A DNA stretch of 64,000 nt. Origin: Rossellomorea aquimaris (GTDB taxonomy: Bacteria; Bacillota; Bacilli; Bacillales; Fictibacillaceae). The DNA is taken from positions 434,001-498,000 of the forward strand of contig JAIVLN010000001.1 of assembly GCA_020524245.1 (NCBI GenBank), written 5' to 3'. The position numbers were made by a program, and so were the translations under genes. This document shows positions 23,372-33,616 of the stretch, in pieces (position 1 is the first letter of the stretch; every line of letters begins with the position of its first letter). The notes beneath the pieces are model-generated. The model was not told where the DNA came from and did not search any database. It worked only from the letters and a program-made list of their open reading frames with translations.

Positions 23372-25090
23372 TTAGTTCAAGAAATGCTTTTGTACATATT
23401 CTTTCACTTTTTGATCGGAGTCCATTTCAAGGATTGTATCAATGTGTGATGCAATGGTCTCTTTGCTCAATTTAATGAGCTGTGAGCGTGCTGGAAGGAT
23501 GGATGTCGCACTCATGCTGAATTCATCCAGTCCAAGTCCGAGTAAAATCGGAATCGCGATTTCGTCTCCAGCCATTTCTCCACACATACCAGCCCATATA
23601 CCTTCTTTATGTGCCGCTTCAATGACACTTTTGACCAGACGTAAAATCGCCGGGTTATACGGTTGGTATAAGTAGGAAACCTGCTCATTCATTCGGTCAG
23701 CGGCCATCGTGTATTGGATGAGATCGTTCGTACCGATACTGAAGAAATCCACTTCTTTGGCAAAAATGTCTGCCATGACTGCTGTAGAAGGAATTTCAAC
23801 CATCATACCAATCTCAATTCCATCAGAAACTTCCACATTTTCCGATTGAAGCTTTTCTTTCTCCTCCATCAAGATTGCTTTTGCTTGGCGGAATTCGTCC
23901 AATGTAGCAATCATCGGGAACATGACTTTCAAGTTTCCAAACGTACTTGCTCTAAGGAGAGCTCGTAATTGAGTACGGAAAATGTCCTGCTTGTCCAGAC
24001 ACAAACGGATTGCGCGATAGCCGAGGAACGGATTTAATTCCTTCGGAAGGTTCAAGTATGGAAGCTCTTTATCCCCACCGATGTCCAAGGTTCGGATGAC
24101 AACCGGCTTTCCTTCCATTTGTGAAAGGACCTCTTTATAAGCTTCAAATTGCTCTTCTTCTGTCGGCAACTGGTCGCGGTTCATGTAAAGGAACTCTGTG
24201 CGGTAAAGACCGATACCTTCAGCGCCGTTATTCAACACACCTGGAAGATCCTTAGGTGTTCCGATATTTGCTGCCAGCTCGACGTGTACATCATCGGAAG
24301 TAATCGTACGCTCGTTGACAAGCTTCGCCCATTCCTTCTTCTGCTCGAGATATTGGTTCCGTTTCTCTTCATAAGTGGAGCGCTCATCTTCGGTTGGATC
24401 AATGATAACCTCACCATCGATACCATCAATGATGACGATCGTTCCATTCTCTACAGAATCTGTTATCTTTTTAGTACCGACAACAGACGGAATTTCCATG
24501 GAGCGAGCCATGATAGCTGAGTGGGAAGTACGTCCTCCGATATCTGTCGCAAATCCTTTGACGAACTTACGATTCAATTGCGCTGTGTCAGAAGGCGTCA
24601 GGTCATCCGAAATGATGATGACTTCATCCGTAATCATACTTGGCGTATTGAATTCTACACCCATCAAATGAGCTAAAATACGCTTTCGAACATCACGGAT
24701 ATCTGCCGCTCTTTCCTTCATATATTCGTTGTCCATATTTTCAAACATGGATATGAACATACCTGTGACTTCATCAAGTGCAAATTCTGCATTGACGTTC
24801 TCTTCGTTGATTTTCTTTTTTACATTATCGATCAGTTCTGGGTCTTGTAAGACAAGAAGATGGGCAGCAAAGATTGCTGCCTTATCTTCTCCAAGTTCTT
24901 TTTCAGCATGTTCTTTGATCGCTTCAAGTTCATTCTTCGATTTTTCAATCGACTGTTGAAAACGTTCGACCTCTTGAGCGTGATTCTCAACCGCTTTTTT
25001 TTCGACGTCAAGAGCTGGGTTTTCAAGTCTGAATGCTTTTGCAATTGCAATCCCAGCTGATGCACCGATACCTGTAATGCGTTGACTCAT
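23372..25090 (-). CDS. ptsI: PTS enzyme I
   Basis: Phosphoenolpyruvate-protein phosphotransferase of 572 residues that passes the PEP phosphate to HPr. The active histidine lies in [12 protein letters not shown], the PEP-binding barrel shows [12 protein letters not shown] and the C-terminal GMCGEMAGD. Its start overlaps the ptsH stop (TAATG). Last gene of glcT-ptsG-ptsH-ptsI. Confidence 0.97.
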   Translation of the reverse strand: MSQRITGIGASAGIAIAKAFRLENPALDVEKKAVENHAQEVERFQQSIEKSKNELEAIKEHAEKELGEDKAAIFAAHLLVLQDPELIDNVKKKINEENVNAEFALDEVTGMFISMFENMDNEYMKERAADIRDVRKRILAHLMGVEFNTPSMITDEVIIISDDLTPSDTAQLNRKFVKGFATDIGGRTSHSAIMARSMEIPSVVGTKKITDSVENGTIVIIDGIDGEVIIDPTEDERSTYEEKRNQYLEQKKEWAKLVNERTITSDDVHVELAANIGTPKDLPGVLNNGAEGIGLYRTEFLYMNRDQLPTEEEQFEAYKEVLSQMEGKPVVIRTLDIGGDKELPYLNLPKELNPFLGYRAIRLCLDKQDIFRTQLRALLRASTFGNLKVMFPMIATLDEFRQAKAILMEEKEKLQSENVEVSDGIEIGMMVEIPSTAVMADIFAKEVDFFSIGTNDLIQYTMAADRMNEQVSYLYQPYNPAILRLVKSVIEAAHKEGIWAGMCGEMAGDEIAIPILLGLGLDEFSMSATSILPARSQLIKLSKETIASHIDTILEMDSDQKVKEYVQKHFLN

Positions 25091-25359
25091 TACTCAGCCA
25101 GTCCTTCTTCCTTCAAAAGATTGCTAAGAGAAGACAATGCTTCTTCTTCATCATTTCCGTCTGCTTTAATTGTGATTTCAGAACCTTGCTGAATACCCAG
25201 GGACATGACACCCATGATCGACTTTAAGTTAACGGTCTTTTCTTTGTGGACCAATTCAATTTCTGAGCTGAACTGCCCTGCTTTGTTTACCAATGTTGTT
25301 GCTGGTCTTGCGTGGATCCCTGACTCACTTGTTACTTTGAATGTTTTTTCTGCTGCCAT
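25090..25359 (-). CDS. ptsH: HPr phosphocarrier protein
   Basis: Protein of 89 residues. The catalytic histidine is in SGIHARPAT and the regulatory serine, the target of HPr kinase in carbon catabolite repression, is in [12 protein letters not shown]. It transfers phosphate from enzyme I to the sugar permeases. RBS GGAAG. Between ptsG and ptsI. Confidence 0.97.
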   Translation of the reverse strand: MAAEKTFKVTSESGIHARPATTLVNKAGQFSSEIELVHKEKTVNLKSIMGVMSLGIQQGSEITIKADGNDEEEALSSLSNLLKEEGLAE

Positions 25360-25374
25360 AATGCATCTTCCTTT

Positions 25375-27453
25375 CTATTTTTCAATTGAGATGATGTTTT
25401 CTTCACCGAGATCTACAGATCCAGACTTCTCTATTGTTACTTTTTCTCCATCTTGGAGATTTGTAAACACAATTGGTGTGATTGTTGATGTTGCATGTTC
25501 AGCAATGTAGTCAATATCGGCTTTCATCAGCTCTTGACCTTGCTTCACTTCATCACCTTGCTCAACCAATACTTCGAAACCTTCTCCTTTTAGGTTGACC
25601 GTATCAATACCGAAGTGGATCAGGATCTCTCTTCCATCGGTCGTTTCAAGTCCTATTGCGTGCTTCGTAGGGAATACGTTCATGATCTTTGCATCCGTAG
25701 GGGCAACTACTGTACCTTCTGTCGGTTCAATCGCAAAGCCGTCTCCCATCATTTTCCCTGCAAAAACTTCATCCGGCACTTCTGTAATTGGCATTAATTT
25801 TCCTTTGATTGGGGAATGAATTGTCTTTTTACTCATTTCAACATCTCCTTTCAAAGATTCAGGGTTTACATCTTCAATTTGCTCTTGAACTTCTTCTTCT
25901 GGATCAACTTCCACTTTACGCGGACGTTTACCTTTCATGATGTCTTGCATTTGCGATTTGATGGAATCGGAACGAGGACCAAAGATTGCTTGAATATTGT
26001 TCCCTACTTCCAATACTCCAGATGCACCTAATTTTTTCAATCGATTCTTATCGACTTGCTTCACATCATTAACGGAAACACGTAGACGCGTAATACAAGC
26101 ATCCAGGTGAGAGATGTTCTCTTGTCCGCCAAGTCCTTCAAGGATGTTATATGGAAGATCATCAGCTTCACCAGCTTGTGATCCTTCTTCATCGTCTTCT
26201 TCGACATCTTCACGTCCAGGTGTCATTAAGTTGAACTTACGGATCGCAAATCGGAAGCCGAAATAATAGATGACCGCAAAGACCAAGCCTACCGGAATGA
26301 CGAGCCACCAATTAGTCTGCGGGTTGATGACACCAAACAGGATGTAGTCAATCAAACCACCTGAGAATGTCATACCGATTTTGACATCTAACAAGTGCAT
26401 CGTCATGAATGACAGTCCAGCAAAAATCGTATGGATACCGAACAATACTGGTGCTACAAATAAGAATGAGAATTCAATCGGTTCTGTAATACCAGTCAAG
26501 AAAGAAGTCAATGCTGCAGAAGCCATAATCCCTGCTACGACTTTCTTACGTTCTGGTCGTGCTTCATGGTAGATCGCAAGTGCTGCAGCTGGTAATCCGA
26601 ACATCATGAATGGGAATTTACCTGTCATGAATGTTCCTGCGGTCAAGTTTTCAACACCATCTTTTATTTGTTCAAAGAAAATACGTTGGTCACCACGTAC
26701 GAGCTCTCCAGCTTCATTCGTATAAGATCCGAATTCAAACCAGAACGGTGCATAGAAAATGTGGTGAAGTCCGAATGGAATCAACGCACGCTCAATCACA
26801 CCGAATACGAATGCTGAAAGTGTCAAGTTCGCATGAACCATGTTTTGTGAGAACGCGTTCAAGCCATCCTGTACTGGTGGCCATATGAATGTCATGATAA
26901 TTCCTAGGATGACTGCACTCGCTGCAGTTGCAATCGGAACAAAACGCTTTCCAGCGAAAAATCCTAAATAAGATGGAAGTTCAATATTGTAAAATTTGTT
27001 GTACATATAAGCGGCAACAATACCGAGTATGATACCGCCGAATACTCCAGTCTGTAACGTCGGGATGCCCAGGACGAGGGCAAAGGCCGGATCAACATTT
27101 TCTCCAGTCACATCTGCAATTTCCAGACCTTCAATCACGCTCATCGTGACATTCATGATCAAGAATCCTACAGTTGCGGCAAGACCTGCTACTCCGTCAC
27201 CACCAGCTAATCCGATGGCTACCCCAACCGCGAAGAGTAAGGCCAAGTTTCCGAATATGATTCCCCCAGCCGATTCCATGACTGAAGCAATCAGAACCAT
27301 TACATCATTCTTCAAGAATGGCGCCATTTTAAGTAACGTTGGATTTTGCAATGCATTACCAAATGCAAGGAGAAGTCCTGCTGCTGGTAAGATTGCAACC
27401 GGTAGCATCAATGCTTTACCGACTTTTTGTAACGTACCAAACGCTTTTTGCAT
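25375..27453 (-). CDS. ptsG: Glucose-specific PTS permease EIICBA
   Basis: Membrane glucose transporter of about 692 residues with domains in the order EIIC (about 1-420, many membrane spans, [14 protein letters not shown] and [12 protein letters not shown]), EIIB (active cysteine in [11 protein letters not shown]) and EIIA (histidine in [14 protein letters not shown]). Start at MQKAFG after GGAGGTAAAGG. Its leader carries a GlcT-type antitermination switch. Confidence 0.96.
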   Translation of the reverse strand: MQKAFGTLQKVGKALMLPVAILPAAGLLLAFGNALQNPTLLKMAPFLKNDVMVLIASVMESAGGIIFGNLALLFAVGVAIGLAGGDGVAGLAATVGFLIMNVTMSVIEGLEIADVTGENVDPAFALVLGIPTLQTGVFGGIILGIVAAYMYNKFYNIELPSYLGFFAGKRFVPIATAASAVILGIIMTFIWPPVQDGLNAFSQNMVHANLTLSAFVFGVIERALIPFGLHHIFYAPFWFEFGSYTNEAGELVRGDQRIFFEQIKDGVENLTAGTFMTGKFPFMMFGLPAAALAIYHEARPERKKVVAGIMASAALTSFLTGITEPIEFSFLFVAPVLFGIHTIFAGLSFMTMHLLDVKIGMTFSGGLIDYILFGVINPQTNWWLVIPVGLVFAVIYYFGFRFAIRKFNLMTPGREDVEEDDEEGSQAGEADDLPYNILEGLGGQENISHLDACITRLRVSVNDVKQVDKNRLKKLGASGVLEVGNNIQAIFGPRSDSIKSQMQDIMKGKRPRKVEVDPEEEVQEQIEDVNPESLKGDVEMSKKTIHSPIKGKLMPITEVPDEVFAGKMMGDGFAIEPTEGTVVAPTDAKIMNVFPTKHAIGLETTDGREILIHFGIDTVNLKGEGFEVLVEQGDEVKQGQELMKADIDYIAEHATSTITPIVFTNLQDGEKVTIEKSGSVDLGEENIISIEK

Positions 27454-27547
27454 TCCCTTTACCTCCATTGACAGATTTTTATAGTTTCACAATAAAAAAG
27501 AATACGTTTACATCATTGTGCTTACGAGTGCTAAAAAATAAAAAAAA

Positions 27548-27641
27548 GCATGAGTAAAGAACGAAACACAGCTAAAAATAGGTTCCCCCATTTTCTGTAT
27601 TTCAACCTTCTTCACTCATGCCTGATCGAATCAGTAACACG
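27548..27641 (-). promoter_or_regulatory. RAT antiterminator and terminator of ptsG leader
   Basis: The minus strand reads GTGTTACTGATTCGATCAGG, matching the ribonucleic antiterminator (RAT) of the SacY/LicT family. It overlaps the 5' arm (GCATGAGT) of a terminator whose 3' arm ACTCATGC is followed by eight Ts. GlcT binding to the RAT would block the terminator when glucose is present. Confidence 0.88.
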
Positions 27642-27661
27642 TAAAGTTCATCTATTCTTTT

Positions 27662-28501
27662 TTATTGAGATGAAAGCCTTTGCAAATGCATGGTTAGATA
27701 AACGGCTTCTGCATCTGAAACAGTCTTACCTAACCGACGCTGCATCACTTTCATGAGTTTCCAAGCAGTATTGTAGCATACCGGATATTCTTCTTTCAAG
27801 ACTTTTGCTAAACGATCTTGATTCCCGACTTGTTCTCCTGATTCAATCCGATCGATTCCACGACGGAGATGTTGGATCAACCGCATGTAATTGATGCTGC
27901 TTTTATCAATCGAAATATCCAACTGTTGCTCTATCATTTGAATCAGCGTATTCATCAATTGGGAGTATCTATTGATTTGGGAAAGAGAACGGTTGGTTGC
28001 AGCACTGTGTAGATGAAGGGCGATGAACCCTATTTCGCCATCAGGCAAGTGGACATTCAGGTGCTCTTCAATCATTTCGACAACCTCTTCCGCAACAGAA
28101 TAATCCTTCGGATACATCAATTGCGTTTCTTTCAGGAATGGATTAACGATATCCAGCCCTTGCTGAACTCTTTTTATGGCAAAGGCAATGTGGTCTGTCA
28201 ACGCGATATGGATATGTTCATCGAACTTGACATCCAATTTTCGCTCGCTGTATTGGATGATATCGTTCATGACTAGAATGATGGATTCATCCACTTGTGC
28301 GATGAGCTGTTTATATTGATGTTGTTTCTCCTCATCCTTCATCACATATAGCTTGTCTGCATCAGAAGATTCCAGCTGATCGCCGGCTTTTTTGGAAAAA
28401 CCGATTCCTTTTCCAATCAGAACAGCTTCTTGTTCATCTGGACTCTGCGCGATGACCACATTATTATTGAGAACTTTAAGTATTGTATAATGGGCAACCA
28501 T
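27662..28501 (-). CDS. glcT: Transcription antiterminator GlcT
   Basis: Protein of 279 residues: an N-terminal RNA-binding domain (about 1-60) and two PTS-regulation domains with the phosphorylatable histidines in HIHIALTDHIAF, FIALHLHSA, IQHLRRGIDRI and YLTMHLQRL. It senses EIIGlc phosphorylation and binds the RAT just downstream in the ptsG leader. Confidence 0.93.
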   Translation of the reverse strand: MVAHYTILKVLNNNVVIAQSPDEQEAVLIGKGIGFSKKAGDQLESSDADKLYVMKDEEKQHQYKQLIAQVDESIILVMNDIIQYSERKLDVKFDEHIHIALTDHIAFAIKRVQQGLDIVNPFLKETQLMYPKDYSVAEEVVEMIEEHLNVHLPDGEIGFIALHLHSAATNRSLSQINRYSQLMNTLIQMIEQQLDISIDKSSINYMRLIQHLRRGIDRIESGEQVGNQDRLAKVLKEEYPVCYNTAWKLMKVMQRRLGKTVSDAEAVYLTMHLQRLSSQ

Positions 28502-28608
28502 GTTATGCCATTCCTTTCAAACAAAAAAACCTTATGAAACGTCAACATCATATCGAATCCATTCGGAATCGTCAACTTTTATGCTAAAACCATACAACAA
28601 AAAAAAGA

Positions 28609-28634
28609 GCGGCTTTCAACAGTTTGAAAGCCGC
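28609..28634 (-). terminator. Terminator of gerE
   Basis: GCGGCTTTCAA/TTGAAAGCCGC stem with eight Ts on the minus strand. Confidence 0.9.
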
Positions 28635-28640
28635 AAACCT

Positions 28641-28865
28641 CTAAATCTCCAACTCGCCAAGCCGCAGTAGCTCGACGACAGCCTGGGAGCGCCCCTTGAC
28701 ACCTAATTTCTGCATCGTATTAGAAATGTGATTTCGAACTGTTTTTTCACTAATGAAAAGTTGTTCTGCAATCTCCCTGGTTGTCTTGTCTTGAACAAGA
28801 AGTTCGAATACTTCTCTCTCCCTTTTTGTAAGTAGAGGCTTCGGTCGGTAGTGTTTATCTTTCAA
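28641..28865 (-). CDS. gerE: Spore coat regulator GerE
   Basis: LuxR-type helix-turn-helix regulator that controls late mother-cell spore coat genes. The core LLTKREREVFELLVQDKTT and FISEKTVRNHISNTMQKLG is nearly identical to B. subtilis GerE. Start: a TTG ten bases after AAGGAGG gives 74 residues beginning MKDKHYRPKP, the same length as in B. subtilis. The upstream ATG precedes the ribosome binding site and is rejected. Confidence 0.95.
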   Translation of the reverse strand: MKDKHYRPKPLLTKREREVFELLVQDKTTREIAEQLFISEKTVRNHISNTMQKLGVKGRSQAVVELLRLGELEI

Positions 28866-28983
28866 TGATTTCACCCCTCCTTGCATGGGCTAACGAGCTG
28901 CGGTCATGCAGAAAAGATATTTAGTCAACATATCATATGAAGGGATGAAAATGGTCGTGACTTGCCACTACCAAAAAATTATC

Positions 28984-29451
28984 TTAGGCAGTAACGGATT
29001 TTTTCATATTTTCCATTCGTTCGACCATACTTCCTGTCCACTTGGCAGGTTTTCCTTGTGTTTTATCGATATGAACGATCCGTCCTCTTCCAACGAAAAC
29101 TTGCTCTTTTTTCTCATTTTCAGCCATGTAATGCAAGTCAATCGATGTCGTTCCGATGGCGGCAATCTTCACATAAATCTTCAAAGCTTCATCAAAAAAC
29201 ACTTGCTTAATATAGTCACACTGCAAATCGGAAACAACTGGAATGGTTTCACTCCCAGGCTTACTCCACTCTTGCATGAATCCTAACGCTTTAAACAATT
29301 GGATCCTTGCATCCTCGAAGTAAATAAAAGGAACCGTGTTATTCAAATGATTGAACGGGTCGACTTCGGAAAACCGGACTTTGACCTCCGTATGAAAGTG
29401 AAATTCTTCTACCCAATTTTCCCATTCTTCTATATATGCGATTCTTTTCAT
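28984..29451 (-). CDS. ysmA: Acyl-CoA thioesterase-like protein YsmA
   Basis: Hotdog-fold 4HBT family protein of about 155 residues. The motif VRFSEVDPFNHLNNTVPFIYF carries the conserved Asp/His/Asn region in its first half. Hydrolyses acyl-CoA thioesters in characterised relatives; the substrate here is unknown. Start after AAGGAGGCC. Neighbours gerE and sdhB as in B. subtilis. Confidence 0.85.
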   Translation of the reverse strand: MKRIAYIEEWENWVEEFHFHTEVKVRFSEVDPFNHLNNTVPFIYFEDARIQLFKALGFMQEWSKPGSETIPVVSDLQCDYIKQVFFDEALKIYVKIAAIGTTSIDLHYMAENEKKEQVFVGRGRIVHIDKTQGKPAKWTGSMVERMENMKKSVTA

Positions 29452-29474
29452 AATGGCCTCCTTATATGTAAAAA

Positions 29475-29515
29475 ACAAGGACTGACCCCATATCCGATGT
29501 TGAGTCAGTCCTTGT
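29475..29515 (-). terminator. Terminator of sdh operon
   Basis: CAAGGACTGAC/GTCAGTCCTTG stem with a T-rich run on the minus strand. Confidence 0.88.
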
Positions 29516-29538
29516 AGCATCCATGCAAAATTTGAAAA

Positions 29539-30303
29539 TTATTGTGCGTCTGATCCGAAGAAGCTTCGGAAAGATTGTAAAGTTGTGTCACGGTTCAATG
29601 CCGCGATGGAAGTCGTCAATGGAATTCCTTTCGGACAAGACTGGACGCAGTTTTGTGAGTTACCACAAGATGCAAGTCCACCATCTCCCATAAGCGCTTC
29701 CAGACGTTCTGCCTTATTCATCTCTCCAGTTGGATGAGCATTGAATAAACGTACTTGGGATAATGGAGCAGGTCCGATGAAGTCAGACTTGTCATTTACA
29801 TTCGGACAAGCTTCCAAACACACTCCACATGTCATACATTTAGATAATTCGTAAGCCCATTGACGCTTTGTTTCAGGCATACGCGGTCCTGGTCCGAGGT
29901 CGTATGTTCCATCGATTGGAATCCAAGCTTTCACCTTTTTCAATGCGTCGAACATTCGGCTACGATCCACTTGAAGGTCACGTACGACAGGGAATGTCGC
30001 CATTGGTTCTAAACGGATCGGTTGTTCCAATTGATCGACAAGAGCTGTACAAGATTGACGAGGCTTCCCGTTGACGACCATGGAACAAGCTCCACATACT
30101 TCTTCTAAACAACCCATTTCCCATGTAATAGGAGTTGTTTTTTCACCATTACTATTGACAGGGTTTCGGCGGATTTCCATTAAAGCCGAAATGACGTTCA
30201 TATTCGGGCGATAAGGGATTTCAAATTTTTCATCATAAGCTGCTGAATCAGGGTTATCCTGACGTTTCACAATAAATTGAATCATTTTTTTCTCTTCAGC
30301 CAT
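29539..30303 (-). CDS. sdhB: Succinate dehydrogenase iron-sulfur subunit
   Basis: Protein of 254 residues of the membrane respiratory complex II that carries electrons from FAD to menaquinone. [2Fe-2S] ligands are in CGACSMVV, and the [4Fe-4S] and [3Fe-4S] ligands in CMTCGVCLEACP and CVQSCPKG. It follows sdhA after five bases. Confidence 0.96.
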   Translation of the reverse strand: MAEEKKMIQFIVKRQDNPDSAAYDEKFEIPYRPNMNVISALMEIRRNPVNSNGEKTTPITWEMGCLEEVCGACSMVVNGKPRQSCTALVDQLEQPIRLEPMATFPVVRDLQVDRSRMFDALKKVKAWIPIDGTYDLGPGPRMPETKRQWAYELSKCMTCGVCLEACPNVNDKSDFIGPAPLSQVRLFNAHPTGEMNKAERLEALMGDGGLASCGNSQNCVQSCPKGIPLTTSIAALNRDTTLQSFRSFFGSDAQ

Positions 30304-30308
30304 GATTA

Positions 30309-32069
30309 TTATTTCGCTCCCTTCTTCTTAGAGTAGTCACGCTTACGAGGTTCGATGAGCGATGTATCGACATCTTCATACTCAAAGTCTGGACCATTCT
30401 TCTCTGCGTTGAAGATCGCTTTTGTTGTCTTCAACCATTCTTCGTCGTTACGATCCGGGAAGTCTGGCTTATAGTGCGCGCCACGACTCTCATTACGGTT
30501 CAATGCACCGATTGTGACGACACGTGCCAATTGCAACATGTGCCAAAGCTGACGAGTAAAGGATACACCCTGGTTACTCCACTTCGAAGTGTCATTGATG
30601 TTGATGTCTTTGTATCGTTCCATCAACTCTACGATCTTGTCATCCGTTTCTTTCAACTTATCGTTATGACGAACAACGGTCACATTCGCGGTCATCCATT
30701 CACCGAGTTCTTTATGAAGCTGATACGCGTTTTCCGTACCATCCATCTTCATGATCTGTTCGAGATGATCTTGCTCTTTCTTCACTTGGCGCTCATAAAC
30801 CGTAGAAGAAATGTCTTCAGTCGTCTTCTCTAAACCACTGATGTATTCCGCTGCCTTAGGTCCTGCAACCATTCCACCATAGATGGAAGATAGCAAGGAG
30901 TTTGCACCTAGACGGTTTGCACCGTGTTGTGAGTAATCACACTCTCCGGCAGCAAATAGACCCGGAATATTCGTCATTTGGTCGTAATCAACCCACATAC
31001 CACCCATAGAATAGTGGACGGCAGGGAAAATTTTCATAGGTACTTTACGTGGATCATCACCCATGAATTTCTCATAGATTTCAATGATTCCACCGAGTTT
31101 GATATCCAGTTCTTTCGGATCTTTGTGGGAAAGATCGAGGTATACCATGTTTTCACCATTGATACCTAGCTTCTGTCTCACACAAACATCAAAGATTTCA
31201 CGTGTCGCGATGTCACGCGGAACGAGGTTACCGTAAGCTGGATACTTCTCTTCAAGGAAATACCAAGGCTTACCGTCTTTATAAGTCCAAACTCTTCCAC
31301 CTTCACCACGCGCAGATTCACTCATAAGACGTAACTTATCGTCCCCAGGAATGGCTGTCGGGTGAATCTGGATGAATTCACCGTTCGCATAGTGGACACC
31401 TTGCTGATAAAGAGCGGAAGCAGCCGCTCCTGTATTAATGACAGAGTTGGTCGATTTACCGAAAATGACTCCAGGTCCACCTGTCGCCATGATGACCGCA
31501 TCAGACTTGAAGCTTTGAATTTCTGAAGTCTTCAAGTTTTGGGCAACGATACCACGGCAAACATTGTCATCATCAAGGACTGCAGATTGGAAATCCCAAC
31601 CTTCGTATTTTGTGACAAGACCTTGTACTTCGTAACGACGAACTTGCTCGTCAAGTGCATATAGTAACTGCTGTCCTGTTGTAGCCCCAGCAAATGCTGT
31701 TCTATGGTGTTGCGTACCTCCGAAACGACGGAAGTCCAATAGACCTTCTGGTGTACGGTTGAACATGACACCCATACGATCTAGCAAGTGGATGATACCT
31801 GGTGCAGCATCACACATCGCTTTTACAGGAGGTTGATTCGCAAGGAAGTCTCCTCCGTAAACTGTATCATCGAAATGTTCCCAAGGAGAATCCCCTTCTC
31901 CTTTCGTATTGACAGCCCCGTTTATTCCACCCTGTGCACAAACGGAGTGAGAACGTTTAACTGGAACGAGTGAGAACAGATCAACGTGCATTCCTGCTTC
32001 AGCGGATTTGATGGCAGCCATCAATCCTGCCAATCCACCACCAACAATTATGATATTACCTTTGCTCAT
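30309..32069 (-). CDS. sdhA: Succinate dehydrogenase flavoprotein subunit
   Basis: Catalytic subunit of 586 residues that oxidises succinate to fumarate. It shows the FAD-binding GGGLAGLMAAIKSAE, the FAD-attachment histidine region KRSHSVCAQGG, and the active-site stretch SESARGEGGRVW. Middle gene of sdhC-sdhA-sdhB. Confidence 0.97.
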   Translation of the reverse strand: MSKGNIIIVGGGLAGLMAAIKSAEAGMHVDLFSLVPVKRSHSVCAQGGINGAVNTKGEGDSPWEHFDDTVYGGDFLANQPPVKAMCDAAPGIIHLLDRMGVMFNRTPEGLLDFRRFGGTQHHRTAFAGATTGQQLLYALDEQVRRYEVQGLVTKYEGWDFQSAVLDDDNVCRGIVAQNLKTSEIQSFKSDAVIMATGGPGVIFGKSTNSVINTGAAASALYQQGVHYANGEFIQIHPTAIPGDDKLRLMSESARGEGGRVWTYKDGKPWYFLEEKYPAYGNLVPRDIATREIFDVCVRQKLGINGENMVYLDLSHKDPKELDIKLGGIIEIYEKFMGDDPRKVPMKIFPAVHYSMGGMWVDYDQMTNIPGLFAAGECDYSQHGANRLGANSLLSSIYGGMVAGPKAAEYISGLEKTTEDISSTVYERQVKKEQDHLEQIMKMDGTENAYQLHKELGEWMTANVTVVRHNDKLKETDDKIVELMERYKDININDTSKWSNQGVSFTRQLWHMLQLARVVTIGALNRNESRGAHYKPDFPDRNDEEWLKTTKAIFNAEKNGPDFEYEDVDTSLIEPRKRDYSKKKGAK

Positions 32070-32082
32070 CGTGACTCACTCC

Positions 32083-32736
32083 TTATAAAATTGGTAGGTT
32101 TGTCGCTATAGAAGCAAACCATTCTGGATAAACGAATGCGAAGATTGAACGCATTCCGATAATGGATACCGCAAAGAAAATACCCACCGTTACATAAGTG
32201 AGAATCTTTTGCGAACGTGGAGATACAGCAAGTCCCCAGCTGACAAAGAATGACCATAATCCATTCGAGAAATGGAATACAGTTGATAAGACCCCAACCA
32301 CATAGAATCCAATCATGATCGGGTTATCAAGGATTTCTTCCATCATATTGAAATTCACTTCTGCTCCGAAAGCAGCTGCGACACGGGTTTCCCAAACGTG
32401 CCAAGCAATGAAAATAAGTGTGATGATCCCTGTAACACGCTGAATCATGAACATCCAGTTACGGAAGTAACCGTAGCGGTTCACATTGTTTCGAGCCTGG
32501 AATGTTATGTATAGCCCGAAGACAGCATGAAAGATGATCGGTAGGAAAATAACGAAAATTTCAAGGAAATAACGGAATGGAAGTGTCTCCATAAAGTGTG
32601 CTGCAGCATTAAACTCTTCACGACCTCTAGTCGCAAAATGGTTAACGGTCAAGTGTTGAACTAAGTATAGACCAATTGGTATGACACCAAGTAATGAATG
32701 TAATCTTCGTAAAGCAAAGTCCTTGTGTTGTGCCAT
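32083..32736 (-). CDS. sdhC: Succinate dehydrogenase cytochrome b558
   Basis: Diheme membrane anchor of 217 residues with about five membrane helices and histidines in helix positions (LVQHLTVNHF, IIFHAVFGLY, FIAWHVWE, VFHFSNGLWS) that match the heme ligands of the Bacillus type. First gene of the operon. Confidence 0.95.
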   Translation of the reverse strand: MAQHKDFALRRLHSLLGVIPIGLYLVQHLTVNHFATRGREEFNAAAHFMETLPFRYFLEIFVIFLPIIFHAVFGLYITFQARNNVNRYGYFRNWMFMIQRVTGIITLIFIAWHVWETRVAAAFGAEVNFNMMEEILDNPIMIGFYVVGVLSTVFHFSNGLWSFFVSWGLAVSPRSQKILTYVTVGIFFAVSIIGMRSIFAFVYPEWFASIATNLPIL

Positions 32737-32860
32737 GTCTACGCCCCCTTTTAGATAAATGTTGCCGCTGCAATTTCAAATAATTTCAAAATTCCGATCA
32801 TGCGCTCAGGTAAAAATCGCCTATCAGAGACAAGCTCCGACAAGAATTGATAACATGTAT

Positions 32861-32889
32861 ATTGTACTCTCATCATATAAGAGCGTCAA
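32861..32889 (-). promoter_or_regulatory. Promoter of sdhCAB
   Basis: Minus strand TTGACG, 17-bp spacer, TACAAT. A good vegetative promoter about 125 bases upstream of sdhC, leaving a long untranslated leader. Confidence 0.75.
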
Positions 32890-32999
32890 GAAAACGAATA
32901 CATTTGGATGTCAGAAAGTTCTAGACTATGAAAGCCTTTTCTTATAAAGGTGCATAAATGGTGGTGGAATAATATTATTAGGAGATTCACAAAATCGCT

Positions 33000-33028
33000 T
33001 TGGACCATTCAATCAATTAAGCTATAAT
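33000..33028 (+). promoter_or_regulatory. Promoter of yslB
   Basis: TTGGAC, 17-bp spacer, TATAAT, 33 bases before the start codon. Confidence 0.85.
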
Positions 33029-33061
33029 AGAATAATGATGAGGAAGGAAAGGAGAGGTTAT

Positions 33062-33535
33062 ATGAAAAAAGACAAGAATATCCTTCCACAACCTAGTGAA
33101 AAAGAAGCATACTTATTCGGGTATGAATTGTTAAGGGATGTGCTCTTACCTGAATTGTTCGGAAAAGATGATCATAGTCTACTATATTGGGCTGGTAGAA
33201 CGTTAGCCCGTAAATACCCCCTATCCTCGAACGAGGAAATCATCCAGTTCTTCGCTAAAGCGAATTTTGGGGAACTGACTCTTCTATCTGAAAACACGAA
33301 AGAAATGACATTTGAAATGACCTCGGAACGTATTGGGGATTTGCTGAAGCAACGTAAACATGACTCTTTTCAATTGGAAGCAGGCTTCTTAGCAGAACAG
33401 ATCCAGCAGCGGAAAGAGAAGATAACAGAATCGACTGAAGAAGTGAAACGTGGCAAAGTCGATAAAATCATTTTCAATGTCCAATGGGATCGCAAAGATG
33501 AAGTGAAAGACTCAGAAGACACACCAGTTTCATAG
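33062..33535 (+). CDS. yslB: YslB, DUF2507 protein
   Basis: Protein of about 157 residues belonging to DUF2507. The central LLYWAGRTLARKYPL and LEAGFLAEQIQ segments match the V4R-like fold of that family. Function not established. Divergent from sdhCAB as in B. subtilis. Start chosen at the ATG after AAAGGAGAGG. Confidence 0.9.
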   Translation: MKKDKNILPQPSEKEAYLFGYELLRDVLLPELFGKDDHSLLYWAGRTLARKYPLSSNEEIIQFFAKANFGELTLLSENTKEMTFEMTSERIGDLLKQRKHDSFQLEAGFLAEQIQQRKEKITESTEEVKRGKVDKIIFNVQWDRKDEVKDSEDTPVS

Positions 33536-33551
33536 TTTTACATAAAAAAAC

Positions 33552-33599
33552 AGGACTGATCTGAAGCACGAAGTTGAAACTTGTGCTCAGATCAGTCCT
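33552..33599. terminator. Bidirectional terminator yslB/uvrC
   Basis: AGGACTGATCTG/CAGATCAGTCCT with inner AGCAC/GTGCT and T-runs on both sides. Confidence 0.92.
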
Positions 33600-33616
33600 T
33601 TTTTAATTTGTCTTTA